Below, piece after piece: positions 1 to 9,466 of a stretch of 64,000 nucleotides of DNA (position 1 is the stretch's first letter; the number at the start of each line of letters is the position of its first letter). The translations under genes were made by a program, and so were the position numbers. Under the pieces are notes generated by a model, which searched no databases, was not told where the DNA came from, and saw only the letters and a program-made list of their open reading frames with translations. Origin of the DNA: Croceicoccus mobilis (GTDB lineage Bacteria; Pseudomonadota; Alphaproteobacteria; Sphingomonadales; Sphingomonadaceae); assembly GCF_001661965.1 (NCBI RefSeq), contig NZ_LYWZ01000023.1:186001-250000 (forward strand). Reading direction: 5' to 3'.

Positions 1-683
1 TTCACATAGGCGTTCAGCTCCGCGCCCTGTTCGCCCGTGTCGTAACCCGGCTTGTGCTGGGTGGAGACGACAATGGCGGTGCAGGCGACGGGCTTGCCGT
101 TCTCGAACTTCAACGTGACCTGGCTCTTGGCATCAGGCTCGAGGAAGTCGGCCTTGCCCGATTTGCGGTCGTCGGCCAGCTGCTGCAGGATCTTGTGGCT
201 GTAATCCAGCGTCGCGGGCATCAGATCGGGCGTTTCGTCGCAGGCAAAGCCGAACATGATGCCCTGATCGCCCGCGCCCTCGTCCTTCTCGCTCGCCTCA
301 TCCGCGTCGACGCCCTGCGCGATATGCGCGGACTGACCGTGGAGGAAATTCTCGAAGCGGAAACGCTCCCAGTGGAAGCCGTCCTGCGCATAGCCGATCT
401 CACGCACGACATCGCGCACGGTCTGCTCGATCTCTTCCTTCGCGCCGGGTGCCCAATAGCCATTGCCGGCCCAGTCCTCACGCGTTTCGTCGAACATCGG
501 CTTACAGCGGATTTCACCGGCCAGTACGACCAGCTGGGTCGTCGTCATCGTCTCGCACGCGATACGCGCCTCGGGGTCCTTGGCCAGCATCAGGTCGACG
601 ATGGCGTCGCTGATCTGGTCAGCGACCTTGTCGGGATGACCTTCGGAAACCGATTCAGAGGTGAAGATGAAGTTCTGGCGCAT
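1..683 (-). CDS. metK: S-adenosylmethionine synthetase, C-terminus beyond the left edge
   Basis: Makes S-adenosylmethionine from methionine and ATP in the cytoplasm. About 227 residues are visible, beginning MRQNFIFTSESVSEGHPDKV, the family's N-terminal ATP/Mg-binding signature (E-GHPDK), followed by the GAGDQGIMFG motif near residue 120. The ATG at 681-683 is the first one before this conserved N-terminus. The gene lies downstream of lnt on the same strand. A 20-bp inverted repeat at 742-761, just after the lnt stop, suggests its own SAM/SAH-responsive promoter rather than simple read-through. About 40 percent of the protein is cut off by the window. Confidence 0.97.
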   Translation of the reverse strand, partial: MRQNFIFTSESVSEGHPDKVADQISDAIVDLMLAKDPEARIACETMTTTQLVVLAGEIRCKPMFDETREDWAGNGYWAPGAKEEIEQTVRDVVREIGYAQDGFHWERFRFENFLHGQSAHIAQGVDADEASEKDEGAGDQGIMFGFACDETPDLMPATLDYSHKILQQLADDRKSGKADFLEPDAKSQVTLKFENGKPVACTAIVVSTQHKPGYDTGEQGAELNAYV

Positions 684-741
684 TAGCGGATCCGCTTGTT
701 GTTTGGGCCAATCGAGCCAGCAGCGCGATGGGCCGTGAACG

Positions 742-761
742 TATAAAGATTGCTTTATATG
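742..761 (-). promoter_or_regulatory. Inverted-repeat operator upstream of metK (SahR-like site)
   Basis: The plus strand reads tataaagattgctttatatg, an inverted repeat TATAAAG-N4-CTTTATA. It lies 58 bp before the metK start and immediately after the lnt stop. An 18/20-identical copy occurs at 53174-53193, in front of the ArsR-type regulator/metF/metH operon and in the same orientation relative to the genes. The shared element is seen in the sequence. Assigning it to that regulator is inference from the SahR family, which controls SAM-cycle genes. Confidence 0.7.
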
Positions 762-765
762 TGCA

Positions 766-2385
766 TTAACCGCGGCGGCGGCGCAAGGCAACCATTGCCA
801 GCGCCAATAGCACCAATGCCCATGCCAGAGAGAGCCAGATACCCATTCGGGCAAAGGCGGTGGGCGCATGGGCAGGCGGCACGAACCCATCGATCCGGCC
901 CGATCGATAGGTGCCGATATGATCGCGCACCACGCCATTGGCGTCGATAACCGCGCTGATCCCGGTGGTGGTGGAGCGCATGACGGGCAGCCCCTCCTCC
1001 ATCGCGCGCAGCCTTGCCTGCGCCAGGTGCTGCGGCGGGCCCCACGCGCCGAACCAGCCATCGTTTGACGGGTTTACGATGTAATCGGGGCGGTTTTTGG
1101 AATCGACGACCTCGCCTGAAAACACGATCTCATAGCAAAGCTGGATCCCGGCCTGCCCCCATCGACCAAGGTCCAGTGTGCGCGGGCCGGGACCGGGGCG
1201 GAAATCAATCGAACCGGGCACCAGCCGCGTCACGCCCAGCGGCTCCAGCAAAGAGCGCATGGGAAGATATTCGCCATAGGGCACGAGATGCGACTTGGCA
1301 TAGCTGGCCGCGATCTCGCCATCGGGGCCGATCGCGGTGACGACATTTTCGGCCGCAATGGCACGGTTTTCGTTGCCGATGACGAGATCGACCGACCCCG
1401 TCACCAGCATTGCGCCCGGCCCCATCAGCGCGGCGATGCGGTCGCGCGCGATGTCGGGATCGGCGGCAAAGGTCGCCTGCCGGTAATAGCGCTGCGGATA
1501 GCCGTTCTCGAGATAATCGGGCACGCCCGATTCGGGCCAGAGCACCAGCCGCGTCTCGTCCTCCTTGGCAGGTGCGCCGGTCAATTCGACCGAGCGCAGG
1601 AAATTCGTCTCGTAATATTGCGGCTCGTTCAGCACCTCCTGCCGGATGTCGGGCTGGACGAGGCGGAATTCGAGCGTGCCCTGTTCTTCGGCGGGAGCGG
1701 GCCATGGCACGAAGAGCAACAGGCCGATGAGGGCCAAGGGCAGCGCGCGTTTGAGCCGATCCCGATCCATCATCGCCGCACGCATGGCAATCCACCACGC
1801 CCCCGCACAGGCCAGCACCAGCCCCGACAGCGCATAGGTGCCCATCCACGGCGCCAGCCAGCCGACCGCTCCGGGCCGGTCGAATCCGCCAACCAGCGCC
1901 ACGCCGACCGGGTTCCAGGCAAAGCCGGTAAACATTTCCCCGCGTAAGAATTCGCTGATCGCCCAGCATCCGGCCAATGCCAGCGCAAATGCCGCGGGCG
2001 ATGATCGGGCAAGAATGCGCGACCGGCGTGCGAGGGCCCATGCCCCCAGCACGGCAAGGCCGGGATAGACCGCCAGATAGAGCGAGAGCAGGAACACCGC
2101 GATCCAGCCAAGCCATGCAGGCATCGCCGCCTGATAGGTAAAGGCGGTGGCGATCCAATTGTTGCCGACGCAGAAATGGCCAACCCCGAACAGCCAGCCG
2201 ACCAGAAAGGCCCGTCCCGGCCTTTGCTGCCGAAACCCCAGCGCGGCCAGCACCGCCAGCCCCGCCAGCAGCAACGCCCACAGGTGCAGCGGCTCAAAGC
2301 CGGTGGCGGAAATCGCACCCGCCACAACGGCAACGAGCGGCACGAAACCGCGCCGCTCGCTCCAATTATTCAACTGCTTGCCCAC
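766..2385 (-). CDS. lnt: Apolipoprotein N-acyltransferase
   Basis: Inner-membrane enzyme that N-acylates the lipid-modified cysteine of lipoproteins, the last step of their maturation. At 539 residues it has the family layout: an N-terminal block of hydrophobic helices (about 1-230), a periplasmic nitrilase-like domain and a C-terminal membrane helix. The catalytic triad motifs are visible: Glu in LWPESG, Lys in YAKSHLVPYGEYLP and Cys in GIQLCYEIVF. It starts 10 bp downstream of the DUF4167 stop, so it probably belongs to the hisS-prfA-prmC-DUF4167-lnt run. At least nine proteins in this window carry lipoprotein signals and would be its clients. Confidence 0.96.
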   Translation of the reverse strand: MGKQLNNWSERRGFVPLVAVVAGAISATGFEPLHLWALLLAGLAVLAALGFRQQRPGRAFLVGWLFGVGHFCVGNNWIATAFTYQAAMPAWLGWIAVFLLSLYLAVYPGLAVLGAWALARRSRILARSSPAAFALALAGCWAISEFLRGEMFTGFAWNPVGVALVGGFDRPGAVGWLAPWMGTYALSGLVLACAGAWWIAMRAAMMDRDRLKRALPLALIGLLLFVPWPAPAEEQGTLEFRLVQPDIRQEVLNEPQYYETNFLRSVELTGAPAKEDETRLVLWPESGVPDYLENGYPQRYYRQATFAADPDIARDRIAALMGPGAMLVTGSVDLVIGNENRAIAAENVVTAIGPDGEIAASYAKSHLVPYGEYLPMRSLLEPLGVTRLVPGSIDFRPGPGPRTLDLGRWGQAGIQLCYEIVFSGEVVDSKNRPDYIVNPSNDGWFGAWGPPQHLAQARLRAMEEGLPVMRSTTTGISAVIDANGVVRDHIGTYRSGRIDGFVPPAHAPTAFARMGIWLSLAWALVLLALAMVALRRRRG

Positions 2386-2395
2386 GCGAGAGAGT

Positions 2396-3037
2396 TCAGC
2401 CGTTCACGACCTTCTGCTCGCTGTCGTCCTGCGCAACCTCGGCCTCTGCCTTGGGTTTGCGCGGGCGGCGGGTCCGCTTGGGTTTCTCGGGCTTTTCCTC
2501 GGACGTGTCGCCGATCGCGGGCGGCAGGGCCTGCGGATCGAGAGCACCCGAGTTCTCGACCGATTCCTCGGTCTCGCTCTCGGCCTTTTCATCGTCGCGC
2601 TTGCGGCTCTGGCGGCGCTTGCGATTGTCGCGGACAAAGGGGTTGTCGTCGGTCGAATCACGGCCCTGATCGCGGGTATTGTCCCGACCGGAATCACGGC
2701 GCTGCGAACGATTGTCGTTTTCCGCGCCATTGTCATCGTCCGACTGGCTGTCGTCGTCCGAGGACTGGTTCTTGTTGTCCTGCTTCTGCCGCTGCTCATC
2801 CTGACGGGCCTTGCCGTCGGCGATCACGCGGAAATAATGGTCTGCGAACTGCAGGTAATATTCGGCCTGCACGCGGTCGCCGTTGCGCGATGCCTCCTCG
2901 GCCAGCTTCTTGTACTTGTCGAGAAGCTGAGGCGCATTGCCCCGCGCCCGGCTGTCGATGCGGTTGAGATGCTGCCCGCCGCTTTGCGACCGGTTGTTAC
3001 GGCCACGCCGGCGATTATTGCCACGATTGCTGTTCAA
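2396..3037 (-). CDS. DUF4167 domain protein
   Basis: A 213-residue basic-then-acidic protein of the alphaproteobacterial DUF4167 family. The N-terminus (RGNNRRRGRNNR, then a helical segment around DKYKKLAEEASRNGDRVQAEYYLQFADHYFR at residues 40-70) is the conserved domain. The rest is low-complexity D/N/R/E/K sequence. No ATG fits: the reading frame opens with TTG at 3035-3037, preceded by a good GGAAAG ribosome-binding site eight bases upstream. Position next to prmC and prfA is usual for the family. The Arg/Asn/Gly-rich head suggests nucleic-acid binding, but the function is unknown. Confidence 0.85.
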   Translation of the reverse strand: MNSNRGNNRRRGRNNRSQSGGQHLNRIDSRARGNAPQLLDKYKKLAEEASRNGDRVQAEYYLQFADHYFRVIADGKARQDEQRQKQDNKNQSSDDDSQSDDDNGAENDNRSQRRDSGRDNTRDQGRDSTDDNPFVRDNRKRRQSRKRDDEKAESETEESVENSGALDPQALPPAIGDTSEEKPEKPKRTRRPRKPKAEAEVAQDDSEQKVVNG

Positions 3038-3374
3038 TTGAGTACTTTCCTCTGTCCGGCGCGCGGCGAAAACGAAGCCGCGTCGCTACCTCAGCCGGAA
3101 ATGCCCGGAGCGAAATTACGCCGGGCAGTGCTCCCCCGTGCGGCACGCGTCCCGCGACTGCGGGCAGAGCGTCATCCGCCCTCTCCGTCAAGCCAAGGCC
3201 GCATCCTTGCGACGCCAGGCTCACAGATAAAGAGGAGTGACGTGCGATGCGAGCCAAACCCATGGTAAGCCCCAGCGATCGCCTGTCTGGATCAAGGCCT
3301 ATCGACAAAAAGAGGCGCTGCCAAGTGTTTTATAGAAGAGTATGGTTAACGGGCCGTCAGGCCGCCTGCGCCCG
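3038..3374 (-). other. 337-bp gap: hairpin-rich leader of the DUF4167 gene
   Basis: No convincing gene. Read towards DUF4167 it holds several inverted repeats: 3062-3082 (CGCGGC / GCCGCG around a 9-nt loop, ending about 15 nt before the ribosome-binding site), 3151-3164 (perfect CCCGC-N4-GCGGG) and 3166-3184 (AGAGCG / CGC-CTCT). A TTAACCAT word on the minus strand, near 3345-3352, resembles a CtrA half-site. This may be a structured 5' leader or a small RNA; the sequence alone does not settle it. Confidence 0.4.
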
Positions 3375-4223
3375 TCAACCCCCGGCGATCCCCATGACGA
3401 CCACCCGGGGCCTGCCGGCAAGATCGTCGCGCGCCTCGGCCCACAGCCCGGCTTCCCGGGCGATCGCGATAACCGCATCGGCCTGCCGCGAACCGATTTC
3501 GAAGACCGCGATTCCCTTCGGCTGTAGCAAGTCGGGCAATGCCGGGATCAGCACCCGATAATCGTCGAGGCCGTCCAGCCCCGCGAATAGCGCCGCATGC
3601 GGGTCGCTTGCCGCGACATCGGCAGCAAGGTCGGGATCCCCGGTTTCGACATAAGGCGGGTTTGACAGGACAAGATCGAAGCGGCCCAGACCGTCCGACC
3701 AGCCTGCTTGCGTCCAGTCGCCTGCGCGCATGTCGGCGCGTGCCGCCAGTCCCGTCAGCCCGGCGTTGGCGCGGGCCACGGCCAGTGCTGCACCGCTACG
3801 CTCTATCCCCGCCCCTTCGGCATCGGGCCATACCGACAGCGCCGCCAGCAAAAGCGCACCCGAACCCAGCCCGCAATCGAGGACGCGCGCCGGTGCGTGG
3901 CTCGCAAGCATGTCTTGCGCGACATCGATCAGAATTTCCGTATCCGAACGCGGGATGAGCACATCGGGCGTGACCTTGAGGGAAAGGCCGTAGAATTCGG
4001 TCTCGCCGGTGATATGCGCCAGCGGCTCGCCGCACGCCCGCCGTTCGACCAGCGCGGCGAAGGCGGCTGGCGCCTCGGCCTGCATGTGACGCAGCAGCAG
4101 GTCCGAACGCGAACAATCCAGAGCATGCGCCATCAGCCACTCCGCCTCCAGCCGCGCCGCGTCGGTCACGGGCATCAAGCGCTGCGCCGCATCGCGCAGC
4201 GCAGCGGCGACTGTGTTATCCAT
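3375..4223 (-). CDS. prmC: Peptide chain release factor N5-glutamine methyltransferase
   Basis: Methylates the GGQ glutamine of release factors RF1/RF2 using SAM. The 282-residue protein has the N-terminal helical RF-recognition domain, the SAM-binding region around [14 protein letters not shown] and the diagnostic [12 protein letters not shown] motif that binds the glutamine side chain. The usual PRPDTE segment reads PRSDTE here. It overlaps the end of prfA, which encodes its substrate, by 8 bp, indicating translational coupling. Confidence 0.96.
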   Translation of the reverse strand: MDNTVAAALRDAAQRLMPVTDAARLEAEWLMAHALDCSRSDLLLRHMQAEAPAAFAALVERRACGEPLAHITGETEFYGLSLKVTPDVLIPRSDTEILIDVAQDMLASHAPARVLDCGLGSGALLLAALSVWPDAEGAGIERSGAALAVARANAGLTGLAARADMRAGDWTQAGWSDGLGRFDLVLSNPPYVETGDPDLAADVAASDPHAALFAGLDGLDDYRVLIPALPDLLQPKGIAVFEIGSRQADAVIAIAREAGLWAEARDDLAGRPRVVVMGIAGG

Positions 4224-5283
4224 TCTGGGCGGCGAGGCGCTTGGCCTGATCCTCTGCGATCAGCGCGTCGATCAACTCGGCGAGCCCTGTACCTTCCAGC
4301 ACTTCAGGCAGCTTGTGCAGGGTGAGCCCGATGCGGTGATCGGTCACGCGTCCTTGCGGGAAATTATAGGTGCGTATGCGTTCGGAGCGGTCGCCGCTGC
4401 CGACCATGGCCTTCCTTGCCTCCGCCTCTTCGCCATGCGCCTCGTCGCGCATTTTCTCGTAAAGGCGGGCCCGCAGCACCTGCATCGCCTTGGCGCGGTT
4501 CTTGTGCTGGCTGCGTTCGTCCTGCTGCGTCACCACGATGCCACTGGGCAAATGCGTGATACGCACTGCCGAATCGGTGGTGTTGACGTGCTGCCCGCCC
4601 GCGCCCGACGCACGGTAGATGTCGATCTTGAGGTCGCCCGGATCAATCTGCACATCAACCTCGTCCGGTTCGGGGAGGACGGCGACGGTGGCGGCGCTGG
4701 TATGGATGCGCCCGCCGCTTTCGGTGACGGGCACGCGCTGCACGCGGTGGACACCGCTTTCGAACTTCAATTTCGCGAACACGCCTTGCCCGCGAACATT
4801 GGCGACCACTTCCTTGAAGCCGCCGATGTCGGATGCGTTGGCGCTGATCGTCTCGACCTTCCAGCCCTGCTCCGCGGCAAAGCGTTCGTACATGCGGAAG
4901 AGATCTGCGGCGAACAGCGCAGCCTCGTCCCCGCCGGTGCCGGCGCGGATTTCCAGCATCGCGGGGCGCGCATCGGCGGAATCTCGCGGCAGCAGAGCGA
5001 CGGCGAGCTTGGCCTCGGCCTCGGGCAGCTCGCCCTCGATCCGCTGGATGTCGTCGGCGGCCATCGCCTTCATCTCGGGGTCGGAAAGCATGTCCTGCAA
5101 TTCGGCCAGTTCCGAACGCATGGCCGCCACGTCCGCCGCCTCGCGCGCGACAGGCTCCAGCTCTGCGTAATCGCGGCTGGCGGTCACGAATTCCTCACCC
5201 TCCAGCGTGCCGGAGGCAAGGCGCGCCTCCAGCTCAGCGAAACGCTGCGCGATCTGGGCCAGGCGTTCGTCGGAAACCTGCAT
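4216..5283 (-). CDS. prfA: Peptide chain release factor 1
   Basis: Terminates translation at UAA and UAG. At 355 residues it is the normal family length. The catalytic GGQ lies in [14 protein letters not shown]. The stop-codon recognition tripeptide is PVT (in [13 protein letters not shown]), the P-x-T form of RF1 rather than the SPF of RF2. It starts 6 bp after the hisS stop and overlaps prmC, which modifies its GGQ. Confidence 0.97.
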   Translation of the reverse strand: MQVSDERLAQIAQRFAELEARLASGTLEGEEFVTASRDYAELEPVAREAADVAAMRSELAELQDMLSDPEMKAMAADDIQRIEGELPEAEAKLAVALLPRDSADARPAMLEIRAGTGGDEAALFAADLFRMYERFAAEQGWKVETISANASDIGGFKEVVANVRGQGVFAKLKFESGVHRVQRVPVTESGGRIHTSAATVAVLPEPDEVDVQIDPGDLKIDIYRASGAGGQHVNTTDSAVRITHLPSGIVVTQQDERSQHKNRAKAMQVLRARLYEKMRDEAHGEEAEARKAMVGSGDRSERIRTYNFPQGRVTDHRIGLTLHKLPEVLEGTGLAELIDALIAEDQAKRLAAQNG

Positions 5284-5289
5284 GGGGGA

Positions 5290-6528
5290 TCAGTTCGCCA
5301 GCGCCTGCTCGATCCGAGCGGTCGCCGCGTCCTCGGCGCGGATGCGGCTGGTCACTTCGCCATCGCGGACGGCAAAGGCGACGATGGCCTCGGCGCCGAT
5401 CTTCACCGCCTTGTCGAAACGCTTGCGCGGAGATCCGCTCGCCATCAGTTCGGCGGAGATACCGGCGCGGCGCAGTCTGCCGATGGCGGCAATGCCCGCA
5501 TCTATCGCGGCATCGTCCTCGACCACGACAATGGCATCGGCGACTGGGCTTTCCGCCCGCTCACCCACCAGCATCGCCAGCCGCTCGATCCCGGCGGCCC
5601 AGCCGACCGCAGGCGTGGCAGGCCCGCCCAGGGCTTCCATCAGACCGTCATAGCGCCCGCCGCCCAGCACGGTGCCCTGCGCACCCAGCCGGTCGGTCAC
5701 GAATTCGAACGCGGTGTGGCGATAGTAATCGAGCCCGCGCACCAGCGCCGGAGCACGCGTCCAAGCCACGCCCGCCGCATCCAGCCCAGAGGTCACCGCG
5801 CCGAAGAAATCCTGCGCTTCGCCCGAAAGAAACTCGTCGATGAGCGGCGCATCGGCGACGAAGGCCTTGTCGCGCGGGTCCTTGGAATCGAGGATACGCA
5901 GCGGATTACGCTGAAGCCGGTCCTGAGAATCTTCGGACAGGTCCGCCCGGTGGCCCATGAAATATTCGATCAGCGCGGCGCGCCACGCATCGCGGCTGGC
6001 GGCATCGCCCAGCGTGTTCAGCTGCAATGTCACGCCATCGGCAATACCCAGTTCCTGCAAGAGCTGGTCGGCAAAGGCCAGCAGTTCGACATCGGCCTGC
6101 GGCTCGGCAGCGCCGATAATCTCGGCGTCGATCTGGTGGAACTGGCGATAGCGGCCCTTTTGCGGGCGTTCGTACCGGAACAGCGGGCCATGCGTCGCCA
6201 GCTTTACGGGCGCATATTGCTTCCAGCCATTGGTGAGGTAGGCGCGCGCCAGACCCGCCGTGAATTCGGGGCGCAGCGTCAGCGATTCGCCGCCGCGATC
6301 CTCGAAACTGTACATTTCCTTCGACACCACGTCGGTCGTCTCGCCCAAGGAGCGCGAGAATACGGCGGTCTTTTCGAATACCGGCATCTCGACCCGGCGG
6401 AAACGGTAGAGCTTGCGAAGCCGCTCGAAAGTCTCGACGACGAAGGCGAAGGCATCGGCCTCCTCGAAAATATCCTGGGTGCCGCGGATGGCCGAAGGAG
6501 TCTTGGTCGGGGTTTTGGGTTCGCTCAT
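5290..6528 (-). CDS. hisS: Histidyl-tRNA synthetase
   Basis: Class II aminoacyl-tRNA synthetase charging tRNA-His. The 412-residue protein begins [20 protein letters not shown]. Motif 2 is visible as [16 protein letters not shown], the histidine-binding loop as [13 protein letters not shown] and motif 3 as [14 protein letters not shown]-terminal anticodon-binding domain follows. The frame stays open a long way upstream, but the ATG at 6526-6528 is the only start consistent with the family N-terminus. It is the first gene of the minus-strand run and is divergent from the M61 peptidase gene. Confidence 0.96.
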   Translation of the reverse strand: MSEPKTPTKTPSAIRGTQDIFEEADAFAFVVETFERLRKLYRFRRVEMPVFEKTAVFSRSLGETTDVVSKEMYSFEDRGGESLTLRPEFTAGLARAYLTNGWKQYAPVKLATHGPLFRYERPQKGRYRQFHQIDAEIIGAAEPQADVELLAFADQLLQELGIADGVTLQLNTLGDAASRDAWRAALIEYFMGHRADLSEDSQDRLQRNPLRILDSKDPRDKAFVADAPLIDEFLSGEAQDFFGAVTSGLDAAGVAWTRAPALVRGLDYYRHTAFEFVTDRLGAQGTVLGGGRYDGLMEALGGPATPAVGWAAGIERLAMLVGERAESPVADAIVVVEDDAAIDAGIAAIGRLRRAGISAELMASGSPRKRFDKAVKIGAEAIVAFAVRDGEVTSRIRAEDAATARIEQALAN

Positions 6529-6660
6529 GATGCAAGCGCCCTTAGCGGCACTCTCTCCCCGTGGAAAGCGGGTGCGCCGCCAAAACGGCTGATCGCAGCT
6601 GATGCACGGTCTCGCGATGACAGTTGCATTTGATACGACAAGTTGCCAATTCCCCTTTTC

Positions 6661-8622
6661 ATGAAGACGACCCCCATCCGCAGCATATTGCTGGCCTCCG
6701 CCCTCGCGCTCCCCTTCACTGCCGGTATTGCGCAGGCGCAGACCACGCTGTCTGCCCCCGTCGCCACACCGATCGAGCAGACCGTGCCCGATGCGGTCGA
6801 CACGCCCTATCCGGGCGGAACCATCGGCATTCACGTCGACGCGACCGATCTTGCCCACCGCGTGTTCCGGACCGAGCAGACGATCCCCGTCGCCGCCGGT
6901 ACGAGTGAACTGACCCTGCTCTATCCCGAATGGCTGCCCGGCCACCACGGCCCGGACGGCACTATCGATGCGCTGAACGGCCTTGAGTTCTATGCCGATG
7001 GCAAGCTGATCCCGTGGCGCCGCGACAATGTCGAGGTCTATGCCTTCCACCTCGCCTTCCCGGCAGGCACGAAAGAGATCACCGCCAAGATGGTCTACAC
7101 CTCGCCCGTTACCGGGAGCGAGGGCCGCATCGTCATGACCGACGAGTTGATGAACCTGCAGTTCAACCAGATGACGCTGTATCCCGCTGGCCATTACGTT
7201 CGCCAGATCAAGCTGAAGCCCAGCGTCACCATGCCCACCGGCTGGGCCACCGCCACCGCTCTCGACGGCCAGACGCAGTCGGGCGACACCGTCAGCTGGG
7301 ACGAGACGAGCTACCAGGTGCTGGTCGACAGCCCGATCATGGCCGGCAAGTATCACAAGAGCTGGGAAATCGGCGAAAACGAGACTTTCGAGGCCTTCGC
7401 CCACGATCCCGAAGAGCTGGAGATGAAGCCGGGCGAACTCGACGCGATGAAGGCTATGATGACCGAGGCCGGCCTGCTGTTCGGTTCGCGTCCGTTCGAT
7501 CATTATGAATTCCTGGTCGCCATTTCCGACGAACTGGGCGGTATCGGGCTCGAACATCACCGCTCGACCGAAATCTCGCTGCGTCCGGGCACGCTCACCA
7601 GCTGGGAAGACGGCAAGTATCCGGACAAGTTCGGATTCTCGGTCGATGTGCTTCCGCACGAACTGGTGCACAGCTGGAACGGCAAATATCGCCGCCCGGC
7701 CCTGACGTGGACGCCCGATTACCGCGAACCGATGCGCAATGACCTACTGTGGGTGTACGAAGGCATGACCCAGTACTGGGACCTGCCGCTCGCCGCGCGT
7801 TCGGGCATCAACACGAAGGAGCTGACGCTGGGCGAGATCGCTTCGTCGGCGGGCAATTACGACAATGAGCCGGGCCGCAGCTGGCGCGCGCTGATCGACA
7901 CCACCTATGACCCGATCACCGCCAACCGGAAGGCAAAGCCCTTCACCACCTTCTCGCGCAGCGAGGAATATTACAACGAAGGCTCGCTGATCTGGCTGGA
8001 AGCGGACATGATGATCCGCACCCAGACCAAGGGGAAGAAGTCGCTCGAGGATTTCGCCAAGCTTTTCTATGGCGCGACCGATGGCGATTACGGCGAAAAG
8101 ACCTACACCTTCGATCAGCTCGTGGCTGATCTGAACTCGGTCTATCCCTATGACTGGGCGCAGTTCCTGCGCGACCGGGTCTATACCGCCAATGCTCCGG
8201 CACCGCTCAATGGCATCGAACTGGGCGGCTACAAGCTGGTCTACAAGGACGAGCCCAACCCCTTCCGCAAGGGGATCGAGGAGCAGTACAAGTACCTCTA
8301 CCTGCGTTATTCGCTGGGCATGAGCGTGACGTCCGAAGGCAAGGTCACCGGCGTTGTTTGGGACGGTATCGCGTTCAACAACGACATCGTCAGCGGCCAG
8401 ACGATCGAGGCCGTGAACGGCAAGGAATATTCCGCCGATGTGATGAAAGAGGCGATCACCGCTGCCAAGGATGGCGCGCCGATCGAGCTTCTGATCAAGC
8501 GTGACGATGACTATCGCACCGTGTCGATCGATTACACCGGCGGCCTGCGCTATCCGTGGCTGGAAAAGACCGCCAAGGGCGAAGGCTATCTCGACAAGCT
8601 GCTGGCGCCCAAGCGCAAGTAA
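6661..8622 (+). CDS. Exported M61-family (glycyl aminopeptidase-type) metallopeptidase
   Basis: A 653-residue secreted protein. Residues 1-27 (MKTTPIRS, hydrophobic core, AQAQ) form a signal peptide. An N-terminal beta domain leads to a gluzincin core with zinc motif HELVHSW and the downstream glutamate in [14 protein letters not shown]. The C-terminal ~110 residues (from [15 protein letters not shown]) are a PDZ-like domain, the M61 arrangement. The ATG at 6661 is chosen because the signal peptide begins there; only a TTG lies further upstream in frame. The enzyme probably acts in the periplasm. The physiological substrate is unknown. Confidence 0.92.
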   Translation: MKTTPIRSILLASALALPFTAGIAQAQTTLSAPVATPIEQTVPDAVDTPYPGGTIGIHVDATDLAHRVFRTEQTIPVAAGTSELTLLYPEWLPGHHGPDGTIDALNGLEFYADGKLIPWRRDNVEVYAFHLAFPAGTKEITAKMVYTSPVTGSEGRIVMTDELMNLQFNQMTLYPAGHYVRQIKLKPSVTMPTGWATATALDGQTQSGDTVSWDETSYQVLVDSPIMAGKYHKSWEIGENETFEAFAHDPEELEMKPGELDAMKAMMTEAGLLFGSRPFDHYEFLVAISDELGGIGLEHHRSTEISLRPGTLTSWEDGKYPDKFGFSVDVLPHELVHSWNGKYRRPALTWTPDYREPMRNDLLWVYEGMTQYWDLPLAARSGINTKELTLGEIASSAGNYDNEPGRSWRALIDTTYDPITANRKAKPFTTFSRSEEYYNEGSLIWLEADMMIRTQTKGKKSLEDFAKLFYGATDGDYGEKTYTFDQLVADLNSVYPYDWAQFLRDRVYTANAPAPLNGIELGGYKLVYKDEPNPFRKGIEEQYKYLYLRYSLGMSVTSEGKVTGVVWDGIAFNNDIVSGQTIEAVNGKEYSADVMKEAITAAKDGAPIELLIKRDDDYRTVSIDYTGGLRYPWLEKTAKGEGYLDKLLAPKRK

Positions 8623-8650
8623 GCTTGCGTCAGCGACGCCAGGTGAAAGG

Positions 8651-8678
8651 GGGCGGGCTGCAAGGCCTGCCCTTTTTT
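8651..8678 (+). terminator. Intrinsic terminator after the M61 peptidase gene
   Basis: A nine-pair stem (GGGCGGGCT / GGCCTGCCC, including G-T pairs) closes a GCAA loop and is followed by six T residues at 8673-8678, 28 bp beyond the stop codon. Confidence 0.85.
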
Positions 8679-8904
8679 GCATCCCGCCGTTCGCAAATGC
8701 GGGAAGCATCGGGATATTCGACTTTTCGGTGAGACGGCGGCCCAGCGGGGTTAACCCCCTTGGCCCCGGCGCAATGCGGCGCTAGATGGCGCGTGCAGGT
8801 CGTAACCGGCCAGCCGCCCCGCGCTATTGCAGCGCAGCGCATGGCGGCCATCCGGACCATCCGTGAAAGCGGCCTATAAGAGTCCACAAGACAAAGGTAA
8901 TTCC

Positions 8905-9450
8905 ATGCGCATCGACATGATCCCGATTGGCGACAACCCGCCCGAGAGCCTGAACGTCATCATCGAAGTTCCCACCGGCGGCGAACCGGTGAAGTATGAA
9001 TTCGACAAGGAATCGGGCGCGCTCTTCGTCGACCGCATCCTGCACACGCCGATGCGCTATCCGGCGAACTACGGCTTCGTGCCGCACACGCTATCGCCCG
9101 ATGGCGATCCGCTCGATGCGCTGGTCGTGGCGCGCAGCCCCTTCATTCCGGGCTGCGTCGTGCGCGCCCGCCCCATCGCCGTGCTGAACCTCGAGGATGA
9201 GCATGGCGGCGATGAGAAGCTGGTGTGCGTACCGGTCGATTCGACCTTCCCCTATTACACCAAGGTCGCCGAAATGGATGACCTGCCCGAAATCGTCTAT
9301 CAGCAGATCGAGCACTTCTTCACCCACTACAAGGATCTCGAAAGCGAGAAGTGGGTCCGTGTCGGCACCTGGGGCGGCGCGGAAGAAGCCAAGCGCATCA
9401 TCCTCGAAGCGATCGAGCGCGAGAAGGAAGCCAAGGCCGCCAAGGCCTGA
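8905..9450 (+). CDS. ppa: Inorganic pyrophosphatase
   Basis: Soluble family I pyrophosphatase of 181 residues. Diagnostic blocks are KYEFDKESGALFVDR, MRYPANYGFVPHT and the metal-binding DGDPLDALV. It hydrolyses the PPi released by biosynthesis. The ATG at 8905 has an AAAGG ribosome-binding site about 7 bases upstream. It is monocistronic and convergent with the MscS gene, with 16 bp between the stops. A perfect GGGGTTAACCCC palindrome lies upstream at 8747-8758. Confidence 0.97.
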   Translation: MRIDMIPIGDNPPESLNVIIEVPTGGEPVKYEFDKESGALFVDRILHTPMRYPANYGFVPHTLSPDGDPLDALVVARSPFIPGCVVRARPIAVLNLEDEHGGDEKLVCVPVDSTFPYYTKVAEMDDLPEIVYQQIEHFFTHYKDLESEKWVRVGTWGGAEEAKRIILEAIEREKEAKAAKA

Positions 9451-9466
9451 GGCTTACAGGCAGCGG

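Noticed and set aside
3015-3308. 97-residue - strand frame in the DUF4167 leader
   Set aside because: Overlaps the DUF4167 start in another frame, weak codon bias, better explained as leader.
4213-6633. 806-residue open frame on the + strand opposite prfA/hisS
   Set aside because: Antisense shadow of two well-matched genes; high-GC coding DNA commonly leaves the opposite frame open. No family motifs.
8747-8758. GGGGTTAACCCC palindrome upstream of ppa as a CtrA site
   Set aside because: Contains TTAACC on both strands but lacks the TTAA-N7-TTAA spacing; could be chance or another operator.
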